Positions 8,277-17,200 of a stretch of 64,000 nucleotides of DNA are shown in pieces. Numbering within the stretch: position 1 is the stretch's first letter; the number at the start of each line of letters is the position of its first letter. Below the pieces are notes generated by a model. The model searched no databases and was not told the DNA's origin. It saw only the letters and a program-made list of their open reading frames with translations. The DNA is from SHVO01 sp041905525 (GTDB lineage: Bacteria > Pseudomonadota > Alphaproteobacteria > Rhodospirillales > Rhodospirillaceae). The position numbers and the translations under genes were made by a program. Location of the stretch: NCBI GenBank assembly GCA_041905525.1, contig JAYRKY010000008.1, forward strand, positions 104,560 to 168,559, given 5' to 3'.

Positions 8277-11200
8277 TTGGTAAGCCAAGTGCGCACCGAT
8301 TTTAGACCCGGCGAGTCGCCGCAATCGTTACCCGCCGCCTCGGAGGCGGTGCGCCAGTGGCTGGATGTGCGGGAGGTTCACGCCGAGGACGGCGTGGTTG
8401 TTATCCCGAACCGCGAACTTCTGCTGACCAGCATGTTCTCGCGCGCCGGGGTCGATTTGGTGATCAGCACCCCGACCGGCATCAAATACATCGTCAAAGG
8501 TTTCTTCCTCAACGATCACCTGCCGACGATTTCGGACGGCGATGCGACCCATATCGCGGGGGATCTGGCGAGCCAGTTCGCGGGTTCAATCGCGCCTGAC
8601 CAATATGCAGCCGCGGCGCCCGGGGCGCCTGGACCCGTCGCGGGTGTGGTTCGGTCGCTGACCGGGGTCGTGCGCGTCATTCGCGCGTCCAACGGCGCGG
8701 AGGTGCAGCTAAAGGTCGGCGATCCGCTCTATCAGGACGACATCATCGAGACCGACAAAGGCGCCCAAGTGGGCTTGGTGTTTGTCGATGGCACCACGTT
8801 GGCCTTGGGGGAAAACGGCGAACTGGTTCTCGATGAGCTGGTGTACGACCCGTCGAAGGCGACAGGGAAAGGCACGCTGCGCCTTGTTTCCGGCGCGGCC
8901 GAATTCGTCTCCGGCGGTATCGCCAAATCCGGCGCCGACAACATGGTGTTCCAGACGCCGGTGGCGACCATCGGGATCCGCGGAACGCGCGTCCTTGCGA
9001 TCTACAATCCGCAAACCGGCGATGTCACCGTCGTCAACCGGCCCACCGGCCAAGACGCGGCGGGGAATGAAACCGCCGGCCGCATTACGCTGATCCTGCC
9101 CAATGGGACCGTGATCGGCGATGCGGTGCAGGGAAATAACGGCTGGCAATGGAACGCCGACCCCGCGACGGGATTGCCGAATACGCAGCCGACGGCGGTG
9201 ACGTTCACGCCCCAGCAAATCCAGAACATCGCGGGCGCGGTGCTGGACGCGGTGAATAACCTTCAGACACAAGTCCAACAGCAGCCGGGTTTGATTCCGA
9301 CGCCCCAGGGCGGCGGTACAAATACGCCCGGGGGCGATGGCGGCGGCGGGAACGGCGGCGCTGGAAACGGCGGAAACGGCGGAGCCGGCGGCGCGGGCGC
9401 CGACGGTACGGGGACGCAAGACGCGGGAGCGCAACCGACGGACGGGCAGCAGCAGCCCACGGGCGACGGAACCGGTACGCCTGGCGGCGGGACCGGAACC
9501 ACTGGTCCCACGATTCAAACTACCGGCATCAACACCGGCAACGTTGCCGGGAACACCGGCAGTCAAGGCGCCGGCACGGGAACAGGGACCGGCACCGGCA
9601 CCGGCACCGGCACCGGCACCGGAACAGGCACCGGCACGGGAACAGGGACTGGTACCGGAACAGGAACCGGCACCGGGACTGGGACGGGAACTGGGACGGG
9701 AACTGGAACTGGGCAAACAGGCCAGAGCACGACGCAGACGCCGCCGCCGCCCAACCCGGTGCTGTTCAGTATCGATGGTGGGAGCACGGCCGATCGAGTG
9801 CAAAGCGCCATCACCTTCACGATCACGCGCAGCGGCAATATTGGTGTTACTGCGTCGGTAAATTATGTGACGGCCAGCGGGAGCGCGGCTGGAGGCGTCG
9901 ACTTCACACCCAACGTCGGGACCGTCACGTTTGCACCGGGCGAAACGGCCAAAACAATTTCAGTCACGGTATTGGCCAACGCCAACGGTGAGCCCGACGA
10001 AACGTTTAGCGTAAATCTGAACGGTGCGACGGCGAGCGGCGGCGCCTCGGCGCTTATCACCACGGCGAGTGCCACCGGAACGATCCTCGCAGATCCTCCG
10101 CTTCCGTCTTTGTCGATTGCCGGCGTGACGGTGACCGATGCGGTGACGGGCACGGCGGTTCTGACCATCACGCGCGCCGGGTTCCTGGATACTCCGACCA
10201 CGGTCACTTATCAGACCGCGCCGGGGACGGCCTCAGAAGGCGCGGACTTTACGCCGACGAGCGGCACCGTTTCATTTGTCGCAGGCCAAGCGAGCGCGCA
10301 GATCGCCATTTCGATTACCCCCGATAGCGCGACCGTCGGCGGTGAGCCCGCAGAGTCCTTCACGGTCTCGCTTTTAAACCCAACCGGGGGGCTCATCGAT
10401 CCGGCGGCGGGCACGGCGACGGTCGTCATCTCGGCCGATCCGCTTGCGACCTTCTCGCTGAGCGCTGGTCCAGCGGTGGCCGAAGGCGCGGTGGCAACAT
10501 TGACCGTGACGCGCGGCGGAGATCTCAGCCGAACCGTGGCGGTAAACTATGTATCCGAATCCGGTACTGCGACTGTTGGAACCGATACCGGGGCCGCCGC
10601 AGGCGTCGCCGTCTTCGCGCCTGGCATCACAACACAAATCATCAGCATTCCGATTACGCTCGACACGATCCAAGAAACCGCTGAGTCGTTCACGGTTCGC
10701 TTGGAAAATCCGGTGGGCGGCACGATTGCCGGGGGCAGCGCGACTGTGTCCATCCTGGCGGATCCGGTCTCGAACTACTCCATCAACAATGTGGAGGTCA
10801 CCGAGGGCGATACCGCCGTATTGACCGTAACGCGTAGCGGAGATCTTACGGTCCCTGGCTCAGTGTCATTTGCGACCGTTCCAGGACTCGCGACGGCACC
10901 GAGCGACTTTGTCAGCACAAGCGGCACGCTGACGTTTGCGGCCAATCAATCCACCGCGACCATCTCCATTCCCATCGTTGCGGACAACTTCCAGGAGACC
11001 GCCGAAAGCTTCACCGTGGTTCTGTCGAACCCCGTGCGGGGCACCATCACCAACGGGACAGGTTCCGTGTCCATCGGCGCCGATCCGCCGTTACCGACCG
11101 TCTCCATCAGCGGTGGCAGTTCCGTCAGCGATACCGCTGCGGGATCGATGGACTTTACGGTGACCCTCTCTGCCCCGTCCACGCGCGTCATCACCGTGAC

Positions 11201-14200
11201 CTACGCCGACGGCGGCGGCACGGCTGCGGCGGGGTCAGACTACAGCGGGGGCTCCGGGACCTTGACCTTCAGACCGGGAGAGGTGACGCAGACGATTTCG
11301 GTCTCCATCGCCGCGAACGCGGACAATGAGCAGGACGAGACCGTCGTTGTGCGCCTGACAGGCGCCACCGGCGCAACAATCGCGGGCGCGCAGGCGGTCG
11401 GTGTCATTCTTGCGGATCCAGTGATCGTCGTTCCGAATATCGTGCTTTCCGGCGGCGGAACCGTCAGCGACACTGCGCCGACTTCGGTTGTCTTCACCGT
11501 GACCCTGTCGCAGGCGACGACGGTGCCAGTGTCCGTCGTTTACGCGACCGTTCTCACCGGCGCGGATTCGAGCGACATTACGCCGCAGTCGGGAACGCTG
11601 ACCTTCACGCCTGGGACGACGGTGCTGACCGTCACCGTTCCCATCCTCAGCAATGCCAACAATGAGCCGGCCGAGACCTTTTCGCTCACCTTGACCGGCG
11701 CGACCGGCGGCACCATCGCGACAGGAACCGCGCAGGTTACCATTTCAGCGGACCCGCCGGCCCTGTCGGCAAACATCGCCACGCTGCTCTCGACGCAAGG
11801 CACCTACAACAACACGAACGTCACAATCACGGACGCCGCGGATATCGCTGACATAAAGACCGTCGATAGCGCTAACGGGACGGGGACGATCACCGCGACG
11901 ACGATCAGCGACACCGCCATCAACGTGATGCGTTCGAACGGATACGTCCTGGGCACGACGAACGTGGCGTTCACCGACACGGTGAGTGTCGAAACGCTGC
12001 AGGATTTCGATATCCGGACAAGCGGAACCGTGTCCGCCGCGAAGGTTTCCGGGACGGCGCCTGTCCTTCTGGGGCCCGGATCGGCCTACACGGTCAACAA
12101 GAACGTCGAGGTGATCGCGACGCCGACGTTGACCGGCACGCAGCTTTCGAACATCGAGACCTCGAACGGCACGGGTACCGTCACCGTCGTCGGTCCATCG
12201 GCGCTGATCGCGAGTTTGGTGACGTCTTCGGTGATTACCAGCGCCTACGGCGTGCGCATCACAAGCCCGATCACGGTCGCCGAGTTGAATACGATCCAGG
12301 CCGCCGTGCCCGGAGCCGTTTACGGCGCCGTGCAGGACACCGCCGCCAATATCGTCACCTTCTTGAACAACAGCGGCGTTATCTCCGGCCATCCCGCTAT
12401 CGTGCTTGCCGATGGAAGCACGCTTACAACGGATTTGAACACGATCGACAGCGCGAACGGCGCGAGCCCGGTCACCATCCGGGGGACTTTGACCGATCTT
12501 CTGGCTTCGGGGAACTTCGGGTCGCGTCAGGTCACCGTGACGTCTGGTATGACCGGCTTCTCCGGGAATACCTCGGCTCTCACAAGCGCCGGCGCTTCGG
12601 GTGTTTTCATCGAGGACACGGCTCAAAACATCATCACCGCGAATGTCTCGGGCAGCTATAACGTCCTGATCAACGGCCCAGCGGCGTCGATCGCCCAGAT
12701 CAACCAGATCGATGGGCTGGTCGGAACGGTGCTTTACGGCCTTGTTGCCGATACCGCCGCCAACATGTTGGCCGCGACGGCGCGCCTGACCGCATTTTCG
12801 AGCCTCACGCCCATCTTCACTAGCGTGCCGACGGTCCAGCAGGTCCAGCAGGTCATGGCGCTGGTCAACGGCGCGGTGGGACTGCAGTTGTCGGCTTCCG
12901 ACATGGTGGCAAACACCGGGACCTTCGCCGGTACGCTGCTTCCGATCATTCCGATGGTGACGGGCTCGGCGACAATCCAACAGCTTATCAATATGGAGCC
13001 GATCTCACCGATCGCGACCAGCTATAGCCAAATCACAGACACTTACGCGAACCTCGCCGCGAACCTGAACTACGTGAAGGGCGACGTAAATCTCACGGTC
13101 ACGGACCCGATCACGACGACGCAGTACAACATCCTCGACGCCCTCACGTCGGGAACGATCTCCTATACCGCCGCGCCCCCGAACGATCCGCCGGTGTTCC
13201 TCGGCACCACCGTGGGCAACGCGTTCCTGCAGTTCGACGGCACGGACGACGTGCTGACGACCAATAATTCCCTGAGCGGGCTTCAGTCGCACACGGTCGA
13301 AATGTGGATTCGCGATAGCGCCGTCGGCGTCACGCAGTCCCTGATCGGCATGGCCGGCAAGATTTCGTTCTACATTGCCGGTGACGGAAGAATCAGGCTC
13401 GACCTGAATCACAACAGCCAGACCAAATTCGTCACGGGCGGTCCCAGCCTGACGGACGGGCAGTGGCACCATGTCGCCTATACCTTCGACCATACCTCGG
13501 GTGACGTTCAGTTCTATGTCGACGGCGCACCCATCACGGAATCCGCGGGGCCAGGCAGCGGTTTGGCCCTCAATGGCAATTTCGGCGTTCCCTTCACCGC
13601 GACCGGGACCATGCAGTTCGGCGGCCCAACGCCGTTTAAAGGCGACTTGGGAGATGTGCGTGTTTGGAACAGCGTGCGCACCCCTACCCAAGTCCAGAAC
13701 GTCTACAATGGACCGGTCGATCCGGGCGCATCCGGGCTTCAGATTTGGTACAGCTTCGACGATTACACCAGCGGCGGCGCCGCGACGAACCTCGCGACGG
13801 CGGGCGGCAGCGCGCTGTCGGCCACAGGTACCGGCGGTACAGGCGCGTTACCGCTGCCGTACAAGGTCGATTCGGATTTCAGCCAGGCGCTGAACTTCAA
13901 TGGCTCTTCGAGTTACATCGACACAGCGATCCAGAGCCTGGGCGGCAGTTTTACGATCAGCGCCGCCTTCCGGATGGATGTGAGCCCATCCGGTGTCTAC
14001 ACCATTATCGGAAAAGGCGGTGCGGGCGCGGGCAATTACGATTTCCAAATGTACGTCACCTCCGGCAACAAGCTGGAGTTCGCGATGTACAACGGCAGCA
14101 CATTCACCATCATCTCAAGCACCGAAACGCTTCAGGCGGGCCTGTGGTACTCCGCTGCGGCCACCTACAATGCGACAACCGGCGCCATTCGTTTGTTTCT

Positions 14201-17200
14201 CGCCGGACAGCCAACCGGGAACACGGGGCTGACGGTATCGCCGCGTCAACACGATGCATCCGATGCAATTACCATCGGACGCATGAACGGCGGCGAGTAC
14301 TTCGACGGCGATATTTCGCAAGTCTCGATCTGGGAAAGCGTGCTCAGCAACGGGGACATCTCCGGCCTCGTCGGGGAATCGCTGCCCACGATCTATACCA
14401 ACGGACTGGTTGCGGCTTACGCCTTCACCAACGGTACGGGCAGTGTCCATGTGACGGACGTTGTGAGCGGAGGACAGACCCTCTACTCGGGTGAAATTTA
14501 CGGCGGCGGCGCGACGTGGGTTGCACCCGCGGAACCCGTGGCGCGAGATGTCTCTTACGCTTTCGCACTCTATGAAGATACGCCGTTCACCTTCCGGATC
14601 GTCGCCAGCGATCCAGACGGCAATACGATTACCTTCAGCGAAAGCGCAATTTCAGGCGGGACCTTGAGCGCAGCTCGCTTTGTCAATGCGACGACCCGCG
14701 AATATACCTTCACGCCGAACTCCAACAGCACGACGCAGGGCCACGCCACCATCACGATCACGGATGGTACGAACCCGCCGGTCGATCAGGTCCTGAATTT
14801 CAATATCTCGCCGGTCAATGATCGTCCCCGCATTCTCGGGACCAACGACATCCCGGATGTCGGCGACGACGATCTGAATCCGCCTGGACAACTGATTTCC
14901 GCCCTCTTTACCGGCCCGACCTTCACCGACCCGGACGACAGCGACGACACCATCAATGGATTGGTCGTCATCGGAAATACCGCCAATGCATCGACGCAGG
15001 GTAAGTGGCAGTGGTCCGTCAACGGAACGAATTGGTTCGATGTGGGTACTGTCAGCGATGGTCCCGGCGGCCTCGTTCTGTCGGCGAGCTCGTACCTTCG
15101 ATTCCTGCCGGCGGCGTCGGTGGTCCCTGGAGCCATGCCGTCCTTGCTCGTTCGGCCGCTCGATCAGGACTACTCTGGCACATTCAGCACCAACGGCAAT
15201 GCCACCACCATCGGCGCGCAAGCCAGCAATAAAGAAATCCTGATGGGGCCGCCGTCCTCCATCGGGGTCGAGGTCTATGACATAGATGCACCGCCGACGG
15301 TACTGCCGCTGACTCCGGGTAGCTACGTGCAATTCGACGGCGTGGACGACCGCTTCAGGTCGCAGGACCCTTCGGGTTTGACGTCCCACACCATGGAAGC
15401 TTGGATCCGGGTCGATCCGACCAATACGAACGAGATGCTGATCGTAGGCGTGGGCCAAACCGGAACGTACGCGCGCATGAGTGTCGATACCGGTGTGCTG
15501 ATCGTCCAAATCGAGGGCGGCGGCAACATCAAGACATCCGTCTCCACAGGCGGAGATGTCATCACCGACAGCGACTGGCACCACGTCGCCTACAGTTACA
15601 ACGCCGCCACCCAGAGCCTGACGCTTTACATCGACGGCGAGGCAATCGTTGCAAACGCCACGTCAAACCAATCGATCACCAGCTTTTCGGTGAACGCGGA
15701 CATCTTCATCGGCGGTTATGCCAACGGACCGAACAACTATTTCACCGGTGCGATGAACAACGTTCGGATCTGGGACGACGTCCGAACGGCCGAGGAAATC
15801 GCCGGCAACTATCTCTACTCATACCCGCAAGACGATGCCGGCCTCGCCGGAATTTACGCCCTCAGCGCGATGGACGGAAACCAAGTCTATAACATTGGCC
15901 CCGGCAATGCCGAAGACCTGACCGCCTTTGGTGATATCAAGGTCATCGAACACACTGCTTATGCCCTTCACTTCGACGCCATCGACGATGTCGCGAATGT
16001 GGCGACGCTGACGGACTTGCCCGGCTCCTTCACCATCGAAGCGCGAGTCCGTCTCGAAGATGCGACGGGCGAGCGTGTCATTGTGTCGAAGAATGCGTCC
16101 GGCGGGTCGAATATGGAGTTCGTCCTGCGGGTCAACAACTCCAACCAGCTCGAACTGCGGATGGGAACCGGCTCGTCGCAAACGTCCTACATTGCGAATG
16201 CCGTCACCCTGTCGGCAAAGACCTGGTATGACGTCGCGGCCGTCTACAATAACGATAGCAGCACGAACAACATCATGCTGTTCATCGATGGCGTCCAGGT
16301 CTCGGTGAGCGGGGATCTCGACCCGGATTTCGCAGCGGCCAACCGGCAGGTGACCTCGCAGTCCGTTCGCATCGGCGAAGCGTTCGACGGCGCCATCGCA
16401 GGCCTCCGGATTTGGGAAATTCCTCTGCCGTCCGGCACCATCGCCGGGAACATCTCAAGTCCTCCGCCTTACGACGCCCCCGGATTGGTCGCCTACTACG
16501 ACCTCTATCAGGGCGGCGACGTCACGATCAGCGGGCAGACTGTGCTGTTGGATGCGACGGGGGCGGGCCACCATGCGGTTATCGCCGGGGCCAACAATGC
16601 GCCCACATGGATCGACGATCAATTGGCCCTCACGACGGGACCGACGCCCACTTTTGATGTGTACACAGATGAAGATTCGCCCATCAGCTTTACGTTGGCC
16701 GCTTTCGATGCTGACGGCAACCCGATCAGCTATCTCGTCCAGGCCAACCCGAGCCATGGGACCGTTTCAGTCGACCAGACGGGGCGCGTCCTCTATCGAC
16801 CTAACGATAACTACAGCGGTTCGGACGGCTTCACGATCCGAGCAACCGTGGGGTCAGCCTCGACGGACCAAATCGTCACGGTGACGATCGATCCCCTGGA
16901 CGACTTGCCTTCTTTCTCGCAGAACGCGGTGTTTTCGGTGGATCAGGGCACCAACCCGTCAACCGCGCAATATCTGTATATGAGCATCGGGGCGTACCTG
17001 GTCGATGACGAGTCGTTCGGCGGCGTGGCGATCGTCAGCAACCTGGTGAACCCATCAACGCAAGGGAAATACCAGTTCCGCGACGATACCAGGTCCGAAT
17101 GGGTCGACATTCCCACCACCCTCGATAACGAGGGCAATGGATGGGTGTTCTCGGACGACGCGCAGATCCGCTTCGTTCCTGTGAACGGCACGGTCAGCGG

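Noticed and set aside
9573..9710. Gly-Thr tract considered as a CRISPR-like or intergenic satellite
   Set aside because: It is fully in frame within the giant gene, has no spacers, and encodes a perfect dipeptide repeat.
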